Shown here one piece after another: positions 26,265 to 34,237 of a DNA stretch of 64,000 nt; position 1 is the stretch's first letter; the number at the start of each line of letters is the position of its first letter. The stretch covers positions 164,450 to 228,449 of the forward strand of contig JOGW01000013.1 in assembly GCA_000721375.1 (NCBI GenBank), written 5' to 3'. This DNA is from Streptomyces sp. NRRL B-3428 (lineage in GTDB: Bacteria; Actinomycetota; Actinomycetes; Streptomycetales; Streptomycetaceae). A model generated the notes under the pieces. It saw only the letters and a program-made list of their open reading frames with translations, searched no databases and had not been told where the DNA came from. The position numbers and the translations under genes are program-made.

Positions 26265-26313
26265 GACCGTCCTTCCGTGACGTGAGTCGTTCTTCGATCA
26301 CTCACAGAAGGCA

Positions 26314-26340
26314 GACCCGGCCCGCCGCCGAAAGGAATCG
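26314..26340 (-). promoter_or_regulatory. Predicted ECF sigma promoter of the MFS gene
   Basis: On the minus strand CGATTCCTTT is followed after 11 bp by CGGGTC, 50 nt before the ATG of the MFS gene. Both blocks and the spacing are identical to the element in front of the sigma factor gene (27431-27457), while the 11-bp spacers differ. Confidence 0.75.
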
Positions 26341-26358
26341 CCCCCGCGCGAGAAACCG

Positions 26359-26427
26359 CGGCCACCGCGCTTGTACGACACGGCCACCGCGCCCGTACGA
26401 GATGCCACTGCCCCACCCCGTACGAGA
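26359..26427. repeat. Tandem 22-bp repeats between the sigma and MFS genes
   Basis: Two units CGGCCACCGCGCTTGTACGA (+CA) at 26359-26380 and CGGCCACCGCGCCCGTACGA (+GA) at 26381-26402 differ at three positions. A third, looser copy ending CCCGTACGAGA reaches 26427, 6 nt before the sigma gene stop codon. No function is known. Confidence 0.6.
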
Positions 26428-26432
26428 AGCCG

Positions 26433-27404
26433 CTACTCCAGCACGCGCGCAAGCCCGAACCGCTCGAAGAGCCCCACGTCCAGGAAGGCGGTGATCCGCG
26501 CGATCCCGTCCCCGTCCCCGTCCGCCGTCAGCACCTGCACGGAATGCGCGCGCAGCACCCCGTCCTGCCCCAGGTGGTACGCCGCGACGGCGGGCTGTCC
26601 GTTCGCCCCCACGGGCACCATGTGGATCCGCGCCCGCCCCCGGACGTCGAAGACCTTCGACTCCAGGAACCCGAGCACGTCCTTCTTCCCGCTGAACCAG
26701 ATCAGGTACGGCGGCATGTCCAACGCGATGTCGTCGCGCAGGAGTCGGGCGAGCCCGTCGACGTCGGCGTTCGCGAACGCCGCCATGTACCGCTCCACGA
26801 GGGCCCGTTCACCGACCGAGCTGGGCTCCGCGACCAGATCCTCCGCGGGCGCGACCTCCTCGAGGCGCGCCCTGGCCCGCTGCAGCGTGCTCTTCACCGC
26901 GGCCGTACTGGTGCCGAGCGCGTCGGCCACCTCGTGCGCCCGCCAGGCGAGCACCTCGCGCAGGATGAGCACGGCCCGCTGCCTGGGCGGCAGATGCTGC
27001 AGCGCGGCCACCAGGGCGAGCCGCAGAGTTCCCCGCTCGGACACCACGGAAGCGGGGTCGACGAGCACGTCCGGCAGCGGCTGCAGCCACGGGATGTCCG
27101 TCGCCTGCACGCCGAGCGGATCGCCGGGCGCGCCCGCGGGGGCACCGAGCCCCGCCGGCAGCGGCCGCCGTGCACGGTGCTCGAGGGCCGTCAGACAGGC
27201 GTTGGTGGCGATCCGGTACAACCAGGTGCGCAAGGACGCGCGCGCCTCGTAGGTGTCGTACGAGCGCCACGCCCGCAGATATGTCTCCTGCACCAGGTCC
27301 TCGGCCTCGTCCACCGAGCCGAGCATCCGGTAGCAGTGCGCGAGCAGCTCGCGTCGATGGTCCTGCGCCAGCCGTACGAACTCGTCGTGATCATGTTCCG
27401 CCAT
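26433..27404 (-). CDS. ECF-type sigma-70 factor with SnoaL-like C-terminal domain
   Basis: A 323-residue sigma factor. Region 2 is HCYRMLGSVDEAEDLVQETY, then LRAWRSYDTYEARASLRTWL (promoter -10 recognition) and region 4 is LPPRQRAVLILREVLAWRAH, then EVADALGTSTAAVKSTLQRA (-35 recognition helix). After about residue 205 a SnoaL/NTF2-like domain follows (YMAAFANADVDGLARLLRDD, FDVRGRARIHMVPVGANGQP), which in such ECF groups replaces an anti-sigma factor and may bind a ligand. No anti-sigma gene is adjacent. ATG 27404 has GGGGAG upstream. It shares a promoter motif with the downstream MFS gene and with itself, so autoregulation is predicted. Confidence 0.92.
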   Translation of the reverse strand: MAEHDHDEFVRLAQDHRRELLAHCYRMLGSVDEAEDLVQETYLRAWRSYDTYEARASLRTWLYRIATNACLTALEHRARRPLPAGLGAPAGAPGDPLGVQATDIPWLQPLPDVLVDPASVVSERGTLRLALVAALQHLPPRQRAVLILREVLAWRAHEVADALGTSTAAVKSTLQRARARLEEVAPAEDLVAEPSSVGERALVERYMAAFANADVDGLARLLRDDIALDMPPYLIWFSGKKDVLGFLESKVFDVRGRARIHMVPVGANGQPAVAAYHLGQDGVLRAHSVQVLTADGDGDGIARITAFLDVGLFERFGLARVLE

Positions 27405-27430
27405 GCCACTCCCCTCGCCGTTCCCATACG

Positions 27431-27457
27431 GACCCGGCGGGCGGGCAAAAGGAATCG
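27431..27457 (-). promoter_or_regulatory. Predicted ECF autoregulatory promoter of the sigma factor gene
   Basis: Minus-strand CGATTCCTTT, 11-bp spacer, CGGGTC, 27 nt before the start codon. It is the partner of the element at 26314-26340 and abuts the terminator hairpin of the upstream operon. Confidence 0.75.
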
Positions 27458-27486
27458 GCCGGGCCCGGAAAAATCCGGACCCGGCC
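27457..27486 (-). terminator. Terminator of the parA-scpAB-rluB operon
   Basis: A 13-bp stem, GGCCGGGCCCGGA and TCCGGACCCGGCC (one mismatch), closes a 4-nt loop. On the minus strand it lies 100 nt after the rluB stop and is followed directly by GATTCCTTTT, which doubles as the sigma promoter. Confidence 0.75.
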
Positions 27487-27585
27487 GACAAGGTGCACTG
27501 CAGAAGGCGTGGCCGGACAGTCCCCTCCCGCCCGGGGGCCGAAGCCCTTCTCAGGCTATCGGCGAGCACTGACAGCGCAGCGCGC

Positions 27586-28827
27586 CTACAGCTCGACCTC
27601 GCGCATCAGCATCCCGACCTCGGTGTTGCTGAGCCGGCGCAGCCAGCCCGACTTCTGGTCGCCGAGCCCGATCGGACCGAAGTGCGTACGCACGAGCTTC
27701 TCGACCGGGAAGCCGGCCTCGGCCAGCATCCGGCGCACGATGTGCTTGCGGCCCTCGTGCAGGGTGACCTCGACCAGGTAGTTCTTGCCGGTCTGCTGCA
27801 CGACCCGGAAGTGGTCGGCGCGCGCATAGCCGTCTTCGAGCTGGATGCCGTCCTTGAGCATCTTGCCGATCTCACGCGGCAGCGGGCCGGTGATGGCGGC
27901 GAGATAGGTCTTCTTCACGCCGTACCGCGGGTGCGTCAGACGGTGGGCCAGCTCGCCGTGGTTGGTGAGCAGGATGATGCCCTCGGTCTCGGTGTCCAGG
28001 CGGCCCACGTGGAACAGCCGCGTCTCGCGGTTGGTCACGTAGTCGCCCAGGCACTGACGGCCGTCGGGGTCCTCCATCGTCGACACCACGCCCGCGGGCT
28101 TGTTCAGCGCGAAGAACTGGTACGACTGCGTGGCGACGGTCAGACCGTCGACCTTGATCTCGTCGGACTCCGGCTTCACGCGCAGACCCTGCTCGAGCAC
28201 GATCTCGCCGTTGACCTCGACCCGGGCCTGCTCCACCAGCTCCTCGCAGGCGCGGCGGGAGCCGTAGCCGGCCCGTGCGAGCACCTTCTGGAGCCGCTCG
28301 CCCTCCTGCTCGGCGCCCGGGAAGGTCTTGGGCAGCTTGATGTCCTTCTTGTCCGCGTAGCGCTCCCGGTTGCGCTCCTCCTGCCGCGTCTCGTACTCGC
28401 GGGAGGTCGCGCGCTCGGTGCGCTTGGCGCCACGGGCGCCGGTGCCCTGCGACGTACGTGGGCCGCCCTTGGCGCCGCCGCGCGCGGCATCGCCGCGGCC
28501 ACGCCTGGGGCCGTCCGCGGGGTCTACGTCGTAGCGACGCTCCTCGGGACGCGGGTTACGCAGACGCCCGCTGGCATTGGTGCCGCCGTTGCCGCCACCC
28601 TGCGGACGACCGCCGCCGCCACCCTGAGGACGGCCACCGCCACCGCCCTGCGGACGACCGCCGCCGCCGCCCTGGGGACGGCCACCGCCGCCACCCTGAG
28701 AACGACCGCCGCCGCTACCGCCCTGGTAGTTTCCGCGGCCACCGCTGTTCCCACCACTGCTACGGCCACCGCTGTTGCCACCACGGCTCCCGCCGTTGTT
28801 TCCGCTGTTCCTGCCGTTGCTACGCAT
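27586..28827 (-). CDS. rluB: 23S rRNA pseudouridine synthase of the RluB/RsuA family with a Gly/Arg/Gln-rich N-terminal tail
   Basis: Makes a pseudouridine in 23S rRNA (RluB type) or 16S (RsuA type). The folded part starts near residue 175 with an S4 domain (RLQKVLARAGYGSRRACEEL), followed by the catalytic motif HVGRLDTETEGIILLTNHG with the nucleophilic Asp, and KKTYLAAITGPL. The first about 80 residues are a low-complexity tail with four tandem GGGGGRPQ units, then a basic linker. Total length of 413 is much longer than the 240-300 of enterobacterial enzymes because of that tail. The ATG overlaps the scpB stop (TGATG), so the gene is coupled to scpB. Confidence 0.93.
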   Translation of the reverse strand: MRSNGRNSGNNGGSRGGNSGGRSSGGNSGGRGNYQGGSGGGRSQGGGGGRPQGGGGGRPQGGGGGRPQGGGGGRPQGGGNGGTNASGRLRNPRPEERRYDVDPADGPRRGRGDAARGGAKGGPRTSQGTGARGAKRTERATSREYETRQEERNRERYADKKDIKLPKTFPGAEQEGERLQKVLARAGYGSRRACEELVEQARVEVNGEIVLEQGLRVKPESDEIKVDGLTVATQSYQFFALNKPAGVVSTMEDPDGRQCLGDYVTNRETRLFHVGRLDTETEGIILLTNHGELAHRLTHPRYGVKKTYLAAITGPLPREIGKMLKDGIQLEDGYARADHFRVVQQTGKNYLVEVTLHEGRKHIVRRMLAEAGFPVEKLVRTHFGPIGLGDQKSGWLRRLSNTEVGMLMREVEL

Positions 28828-29510
28828 CAAAGTTCCGTCTTGTCTCCACTGTCGGTATCCGGTGCATCCGGATCGAACGACGGGACCCCTTCCAGTGTCT
28901 CGGCCTCGATCGCTTCTGCCTCGGGCAGGAAGGGTGCGAGTTCCGGGAGCTCGTCCAGGCCACGCAGGCCCATCCGCTCCAGGAAGTAGTTCGTCGTCCT
29001 GTACAGGATCGCACCTGTTTCGGGTTCCGCGCCCGCCTCCTCGACGAGGCCCCGCTGCAGCAGGGTGCGCATCACACCGTCACAGTTCACTCCGCGGACC
29101 GCCGAGACCCGGCTGCGGCTGACCGGCTGCCGGTACGCGACGACGGCCAGCGTCTCCAGGGCCGCCTGGGTGAGCCGGGCCTGCTGGCCGTCCAGAACGA
29201 ACCGCTCCACGGCCGCCGCGTACTCGCCACGACTGTAGAACCGCCACCCACCGGCGATCAGCCTGAGCTCGAAGCCGCGGCCCTGCACCGTGTACTCGTC
29301 GGCCAGCTCCCGCAGCGCATCGGCGATCTTGCGTCGCGGCCGGTCGAGAATCTTGCCGAGGTGCTCCTCGCTCACGGGCTCGTCGACGACCATGAGCACC
29401 GCTTCGAGCGCGGGCTTGAGCTCGAGCCCGGCTACATCGAGCAGCCCGGAGGGGGCCTCACTCCCCGCCCCGGTCCCTGCCTCGCTCGCTGTCTCCTCCG
29501 TGGTGCTCAC
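28827..29510 (-). CDS. scpB: SMC-ScpAB condensin subunit ScpB
   Basis: Kite-type subunit of the SMC condensin that organises and segregates the chromosome. Two winged-helix domains are seen: LKPALEAVLMVVDEPVSEEHL at about 30-50 and LTQAALETLAVVAYRQPVSR followed by SRVSAVRGVNCDGVMRTL in the middle, with the family-typical AVVAYRQP and RG. The GTG start overlaps the scpA stop. Length of 227 is normal, with an acidic C-terminal tail. Confidence 0.95.
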   Translation of the reverse strand: MSTTEETASEAGTGAGSEAPSGLLDVAGLELKPALEAVLMVVDEPVSEEHLGKILDRPRRKIADALRELADEYTVQGRGFELRLIAGGWRFYSRGEYAAAVERFVLDGQQARLTQAALETLAVVAYRQPVSRSRVSAVRGVNCDGVMRTLLQRGLVEEAGAEPETGAILYRTTNYFLERMGLRGLDELPELAPFLPEAEAIEAETLEGVPSFDPDAPDTDSGDKTEL

Positions 29511-30763
29511 ACCTTCTCCTTGCTGTCTGCCTTGCCGTCTGCCTTGTCATCGGGAAGCTCGGGCGCCCGGTCGAACTCGTCTGTGACGAGGGAATCGACC
29601 CCGCCTTCCGCAGTGCCGGTCCACCGCACCATCAGCTCCCCGAGCGCCTCGTCCTGGTCGAGCGCCACGGCCTTCTCGCGATACAGCTCAAGCAGGGACA
29701 GGAACCGGGCCACGACCGTGAGGGTGTCATCGGTGTCGGCCACCAGCTCACGGAAACTGGCCTGCCCCGTCTCCCGCAGCCGCGCCACCACGATCCCGGC
29801 CTGCTCCTGCACGGAGACGAGCGGCGCGTGGATGTGCTCGACGTACACCTGCGGCTTGGGCTTGGGCTGCATGGCCTTGACGGCGAGCCTGGCGAATCCC
29901 TCGGCCCCGATGCTGATGACGACCTCGGGCAGCAGATCGGCAAGGTGCGCTTCGAGCCCGACCGTACGCGGATACCGCCTCGACTCGTCGTCGAGCCGCC
30001 CGCTGAAGATCTGCGCGATCTGCTTGTACGCGCGGTACTGCAGCAGCCGCGCGAACAACAGATCCCGTGCCTCCAGCAACGCGAGATCCGCCTCGTCCTC
30101 GACCTCGGCGGCCGGCAGCAGCCGGGCGGCTTTGAGGTCGAGCAGGGTGGCCGCGACCACGAGGAACTCGGTCGTCTGATCGAGATCCCAGTCGGATCCC
30201 ATCCCCCGGATGTACGTCATGAACTCATCGGTCACCTTGGACAGCGCGACCTCGGTAACGTCCAGCTTGTGCTTCGAGATGAGCTGAAGCAGCAGATCGA
30301 AGGGGCCTTCGAAGTTGGCCAGCCGCACCTTGAACTTGCCGTCGTCGACGGGGGGTTCGGCGTCGGCGACATCCGGCTCGCCGCCGTCGGGTACGGCTTC
30401 GCCGCTGTGAGCGGGCTGCTCAACGACGTCGGGTACGGCTTCGCCACTGTGACCGGGCTGCTCGACGACGTCGGGTACGGCTTCACCCTCACGGGAGGGC
30501 TCGCCGACCTCGGGGGCGGCTTCGCTGCCCTCAGGAGCGGGCTCAGCAGCACCGAGGGCAGACGGCTCGGCAACACCGAGGTCAGACGGCCCGGCAGCGG
30601 CCGGCAGCTCGGCGACGGCCGACGACTCGGGACCGGCGCCCTGGTCCGTCCCGCCCGCAGCCTCAACCCCGACGTCACCCGCACCCGACGCGGACCCGGC
30701 CCCCGGCCCCCGCCCCAACAGGCGGCGACCACGAGAAGAAGGCGAAGCAGCGTCGTCGGTCAT
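29507..30763 (-). CDS. scpA: SMC-ScpAB condensin subunit ScpA with a repetitive acidic N-terminal extension
   Basis: Kleisin subunit that bridges SMC heads and binds ScpB. The kleisin core begins around residue 142 with FKVRLANFEGPFDLLLQLIS and KHKLDVTEVALSKVTDEFM, and ends with SFRELVADTDDTLTVVARFL and LSLLELYREKAVALDQDEAL, the C-terminal winged helix that binds the SMC cap. The first about 140 residues are low complexity, with repeated GEAVPDVVEQP units at about 92-125, and are not part of the usual about 250-residue protein. It is followed by scpB and lies downstream of the parA pair. Confidence 0.94.
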   Translation of the reverse strand: MTDDAASPSSRGRRLLGRGPGAGSASGAGDVGVEAAGGTDQGAGPESSAVAELPAAAGPSDLGVAEPSALGAAEPAPEGSEAAPEVGEPSREGEAVPDVVEQPGHSGEAVPDVVEQPAHSGEAVPDGGEPDVADAEPPVDDGKFKVRLANFEGPFDLLLQLISKHKLDVTEVALSKVTDEFMTYIRGMGSDWDLDQTTEFLVVAATLLDLKAARLLPAAEVEDEADLALLEARDLLFARLLQYRAYKQIAQIFSGRLDDESRRYPRTVGLEAHLADLLPEVVISIGAEGFARLAVKAMQPKPKPQVYVEHIHAPLVSVQEQAGIVVARLRETGQASFRELVADTDDTLTVVARFLSLLELYREKAVALDQDEALGELMVRWTGTAEGGVDSLVTDEFDRAPELPDDKADGKADSKEKV

Positions 30764-30890
30764 CGAAATCCAAGGTGCGGCGGGAAACAGGGGCAGCCCG
30801 CGAGGGCAAACCGCAGGCTACCGCCAAGGCGAACGGCGCCCACGAACGCCGTACCGGAAACCCGGCACCCACCGAGGCCGTACCGGAGAC

Positions 30891-31448
30891 TCAGCGCCCG
30901 CGCAGCCGCCGTACCAAAATGCTCGCGTCCCCACGGGACTCCAGATCCGCGAGCACCACCGCGACGGCCTCGCGCACGATCCGCCCACGGTCCACCGCGA
31001 GCCCGTGCTCCCCGCGCAGCACCAGGCGCGCGTGCTCGAGGTCCATCAGCTCCTCGGCGGAGACGTACACGGTGATCTTCTCGTCGTGCCGCTCACGCCC
31101 GCTGGGCCGCCGGGCCGGAGCCCGTCCCCCACGCTTGCGCGCCGCGGACGAGCCCTGCTTGCCCGGTCCCTCGGACGACGCGCCACGCTGAGCGTCCCGG
31201 GACGCTCCGGACTCCTCGTCCTCGGACCGCGACCGTGACGCCTCGCCCGACTCCGCGTCGGCGGGCGCATGTTCGGCCTCCTCGGAGGAAGCACCCGCGG
31301 CCGCGGCCGCCGCATCGCTCTCACCGGCCGGCGCGGGCACCCGCGCCTCACCGTTGACCGGCTTGCGCGGGGTCGACGACTGAAGCGCCATCCCCCCGGT
31401 CGTACGGAACAGTTCGTCGGCCCCCGGCAGACTCACTCGGCGTGACAC
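30891..31448 (-). CDS. Putative ParA partner with basic N-terminal peptide and ribbon-helix-helix-like C-terminus
   Basis: A 185-residue protein encoded directly after parA and overlapping it by 16 nt. It starts MSRRVSLPGADELFRTTGG, a short basic conserved-looking peptide, continues with an acidic Ala/Ser/Glu linker of about 80 residues, a basic RKRGGRAPARRPSGRERHD segment, and ends in EKITVYVSAEELMDLEHARL, then VLRGEHGLAVDRGRIVREAV and AVVLADLESRGDASILVRRL. That last region looks like a ribbon-helix-helix domain. ParG- and omega-type ParA partners have the same order. GTG 31448 was preferred over GTG 31436 because GGGAGG lies 10 nt before it. The DNA-binding and ParA-activating role is inference. 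Confidence 0.75.
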   Translation of the reverse strand: MSRRVSLPGADELFRTTGGMALQSSTPRKPVNGEARVPAPAGESDAAAAAAGASSEEAEHAPADAESGEASRSRSEDEESGASRDAQRGASSEGPGKQGSSAARKRGGRAPARRPSGRERHDEKITVYVSAEELMDLEHARLVLRGEHGLAVDRGRIVREAVAVVLADLESRGDASILVRRLRGR

Positions 31449-32626
31449 CGGGCGAGCACCTCCCTGGCGAGCTGACGGTAGGCGGCCGCACCAACGGAGT
31501 TGGAGGCGTACGTGGTGATCGGCTCACCGGCGACCGTGGTCTCCGGGAAGCGGACCGTGCGCCCGATCACCGTGTGGTAGACGTGCTCGTCGAAGGCCTC
31601 GACGACGCGCGCGAGCACCTCACGGCTGTGCACCGTGCGCGAGTCGTACATCGTCGCGAGGATGCCGTCCAACTCCAGGTCGGGGTTGAGGCGTTCCTGC
31701 ACCTTCTCGATCGTCTCGGTGAGCAGCGCGACACCGCGCAGCGCGAAGAACTCGCACTCGAGCGGCACGATCACCTTGTGCGCGGCAGTAAGCGCGTTCA
31801 CGGTCAGCAGACCGAGGGACGGCTGACAGTCGATCACGATGTAGTCGTAGTCCTGCATCAGCGGCTTGAGCGCCCGCTGCAGCGTGGACTCGCGCGCGAC
31901 CTCGCTGACCAACTGCACTTCCGCAGCCGACAGGTCGATGTTGCTGGGCAGCAGGTCCATGTTGGGGACCGCGGTCTTCAGGAGCACCTCGTCCGCCGCC
32001 ATGCCCCGCTCCATGAGCAGGTTGTAGACGGTGAGGTCGAGCTCCATCGGGTTGACACCCAGACCGACCGACAGCGCACCTTGCGGGTCGAAGTCGACGA
32101 GCAGCACGCGACGTCCGTACTCCGCGAGCGCCGCACCCAGGTTGATGGTCGACGTGGTCTTGCCGACGCCGCCCTTCTGGTTGCACATCGCGATGATCTT
32201 CGCGGGCCCGTGGTCCGTCAGCGGACCCGGGATCGGGAAGTACGGCAGCGGCCGTCCCGTCGGGCCGATGCGCTCCCGGCGCTGGCGGGCAGCGTCCGGG
32301 GCCAGCGTGGCCGCATACTCGGGGTCGGGCTCGTACTCGGCGTCGGGGTCGTAGAAGTGACCCTCGGGCAGTTCGTCGTAGTCGGCGAATTGCGTCGGGG
32401 TCTCACCACTCCGGTCGCCGGCCATGGCGTTCACTTGATGGCCATCCATGCTCTGGTGGGCGTTGAGCGTCTGCGTGGGAACAACGCGCTGTGTGTTCTG
32501 TCGCTCGGCGAAGGTACGTACCGCGACTGAGCCGACAGCGCCGACAGTGTCGAGCCCGGTGGGACCCGATCCCTGCGCAGGCATTCCTGGTTGGCCACCC
32601 CCGGGAGTAAATGTCGACTCATTCAC
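31433..32626 (-). CDS. parA: ParA/Soj-family chromosome-partitioning ATPase
   Basis: A deviant-Walker ATPase that positions cargo over the nucleoid. The ATPase core starts near residue 140: IIAMCNQKGGVGKTTSTINL is the deviant Walker A, LLVDFDPQGALSVGLG the A' motif and YIVIDCQPSLGLLTVNAL the Walker B. The first about 135 residues are a long Gln/Pro/acidic extension lacking in minimal ParA. GTG start with AAGGAGG upstream. It stands at the head of the operon with a candidate RHH partner, scpA, scpB and rluB, as in Mycobacterium Rv1708-Rv1711. It is not adjacent to parB, so it is probably not the main oriC ParA. Confidence 0.93.
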   Translation of the reverse strand: MNESTFTPGGGQPGMPAQGSGPTGLDTVGAVGSVAVRTFAERQNTQRVVPTQTLNAHQSMDGHQVNAMAGDRSGETPTQFADYDELPEGHFYDPDAEYEPDPEYAATLAPDAARQRRERIGPTGRPLPYFPIPGPLTDHGPAKIIAMCNQKGGVGKTTSTINLGAALAEYGRRVLLVDFDPQGALSVGLGVNPMELDLTVYNLLMERGMAADEVLLKTAVPNMDLLPSNIDLSAAEVQLVSEVARESTLQRALKPLMQDYDYIVIDCQPSLGLLTVNALTAAHKVIVPLECEFFALRGVALLTETIEKVQERLNPDLELDGILATMYDSRTVHSREVLARVVEAFDEHVYHTVIGRTVRFPETTVAGEPITTYASNSVGAAAYRQLAREVLARCHAE

Positions 32627-32985
32627 AAGTCGTCTTACCTCCTTGAGTGACCAGGAACATTTATCGATAGGTCAGCGTGACACCATGCCGACGGTTGGCG
32701 ACTCTATGGCGTGTCACCGGTCCGCAGCAACACAATCCGCCGGACCCGGCCCGATGTGTCGGCAAAGGAACAAGCCGCTGTCAAGGGTGGACGGCGGGCG
32801 CACAGGGACGTGTCGGCCGGTTTCACGGGTGTGCGAAACGGTTAAACAGCTACGTTCGAGGCGAGTTGATCGAGCCTCACAAACGTGACGGGATACACAG
32901 ACGGCCGGACCTTGCGAACAAGGTCCGGCCGCTTGCGTCAGGTTGACGCGGGGCATTGACCGATCAACCGGAAACCGCGCTCAGT
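32627..32985. other. 359-bp region between parA and ald
   Basis: It holds the parA promoter side and the ald terminator. On the minus strand TTGCTG, 18 bp, TAGAGT is a possible promoter about 80 nt upstream of the parA start, and GTGACACCAT with ATGGCGTGTCAC forms an imperfect dyad in the leader (near 32675-32715). No small ORF is convincing. Confidence 0.45.
32902..32931 (-). terminator. Terminator after ald
   Basis: A perfect 12-bp stem CGGCCGGACCTT / AAGGTCCGGCCG encloses a 6-nt loop, 55 nt after the ald stop codon on the minus strand. Confidence 0.8.
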
Positions 32986-34101
32986 TCAGCCGAGCAGCGC
33001 GCTCAGCTCGACGTGCTCCATGCCGTGCGCCTCGGCAACGGGACCGTAAACGACCTGGCCGTCATGGGTGTTGAGACCCAGCGCGAGCGCGGGGTCACGG
33101 CGCAGCGCCTCCACCCAGCCGTGGTTGGCGAGTTCGACGATGTACGGCAGCGTCGCGTTGGTCAGCGCGTACGTCGAGGTGTTCGGAACAGCGCCCGGCA
33201 TGTTGGCCACGCAGTAGAAGACCGAGTTGTGGACCTTGAAGGTCGGCTCGGCGTGCGTGGTCGGGTGCGAGTCCTCGAAGCAGCCGCCCTGGTCGATCGC
33301 GATGTCGACAAGGACACTTCCGGGCTTCATCCGCGAGACGAGCTCGTTGGTGACCAGCTTCGGCGCCTTGGCGCCGGGGATCAGGACGGCACCGATCACG
33401 AGGTCGGCGTCGACGACGGCGTTCTCGAGCTCGTAGGTGTTCGACATGATCGCCCGCACCTTGGTGCCGAAGATCTTGTCGGCCTCGCGCAGCTTGTTGA
33501 CGTCACGGTCGAGCAGCGTGACGTGGAAGCCGAGACCCACGGCGATCTGCGTGGCGTTCCAACCGGAGACGCCACCGCCGATGACGACGGCCTTGCCCGG
33601 GTGCGTGCCCGGCACGCCGCCGGGAAGCACGCCACGGCCGCCCGCGGAGGCCATCAGGTGGTAGGCGCCGACCTGCGGGGCCAGGCGGCCCGCGACCTCG
33701 GACATCGGGGCGAGCAGCGGCAGCGCGCGGTTCGCGGTCTCGACCGTCTCGTACGCGATGGCCGTGGTGCCCGACTCGATGAGCGCGTCGGTGCACTCCT
33801 TGGAGGCGGCGAGGTGCAGGTACGTGAAGAGCGTCTGGTCCTTGCGGAGGCGGTGGTACTCCTCGGCGATCGGCTCCTTGACCTTCAGGAGCAGGTCGGC
33901 GGTGGCCCAGACCTCGTCGGCGGTCGGCAGGATCGTCGCGCCCGCGCCGACGTACTCCTCGTTGCTGATCGAGGAGCCGACACCGGCGTCGTGCTCGATG
34001 AAGACCTGGTGGCCGTGGCGCACGAGCTCATGCACGCCGGCGGGGGTGATCGCCACCCGGAACTCGTTGTTCTTGACCTCGCGGGGGATGCCGACCTTCA
34101 T
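32986..34101 (-). CDS. ald: Alanine dehydrogenase
   Basis: NAD-dependent reversible oxidative deamination of L-alanine to pyruvate and ammonia, a cytoplasmic hexamer. The N-terminus MKVGIPREVKNNEFRVAITP, the catalytic-lysine/histidine regions (FTYLHLAASKECTDALIESG) and the Rossmann motif VVIGGGVSGWNATQIAVGLG match the family over the full 371 residues. The promoter region contains TTGC-N7-GCAA and TTGAA-N3-TTCAA dyads, the type of sites used by Lrp/AsnC regulators such as AldR, though this link is inference. Confidence 0.97.
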   Translation of the reverse strand: MKVGIPREVKNNEFRVAITPAGVHELVRHGHQVFIEHDAGVGSSISNEEYVGAGATILPTADEVWATADLLLKVKEPIAEEYHRLRKDQTLFTYLHLAASKECTDALIESGTTAIAYETVETANRALPLLAPMSEVAGRLAPQVGAYHLMASAGGRGVLPGGVPGTHPGKAVVIGGGVSGWNATQIAVGLGFHVTLLDRDVNKLREADKIFGTKVRAIMSNTYELENAVVDADLVIGAVLIPGAKAPKLVTNELVSRMKPGSVLVDIAIDQGGCFEDSHPTTHAEPTFKVHNSVFYCVANMPGAVPNTSTYALTNATLPYIVELANHGWVEALRRDPALALGLNTHDGQVVYGPVAEAHGMEHVELSALLG

Positions 34102-34157
34102 CGTCGATCACGGTCCTTGACTCAGGGAAAATCACGGGCATAGAGGCACAAACCCGA

Positions 34158-34172
34158 TTGCAGAGAGCGCAA
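34158..34172. promoter_or_regulatory. Lrp-type dyad in the ald leader
   Basis: TTGC-N7-GCAA, about 57 nt upstream of the ald start and downstream of the predicted transcription start. Confidence 0.35.
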
Positions 34173-34205
34173 CGGGCAGAGGCCGCAGAAGTAGGCGGCG
34201 GAGCC

Positions 34206-34233
34206 AGTCTAATGAAGGATGTCGCGCTGTCTA
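34206..34233 (-). promoter_or_regulatory. Predicted ald promoter
   Basis: On the minus strand TAGACA (34233-34228) is separated by 16 bp from TAGACT (34211-34206), about 105 nt upstream of the ald ATG. Confidence 0.5.
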
Positions 34234-34237
34234 GCCT

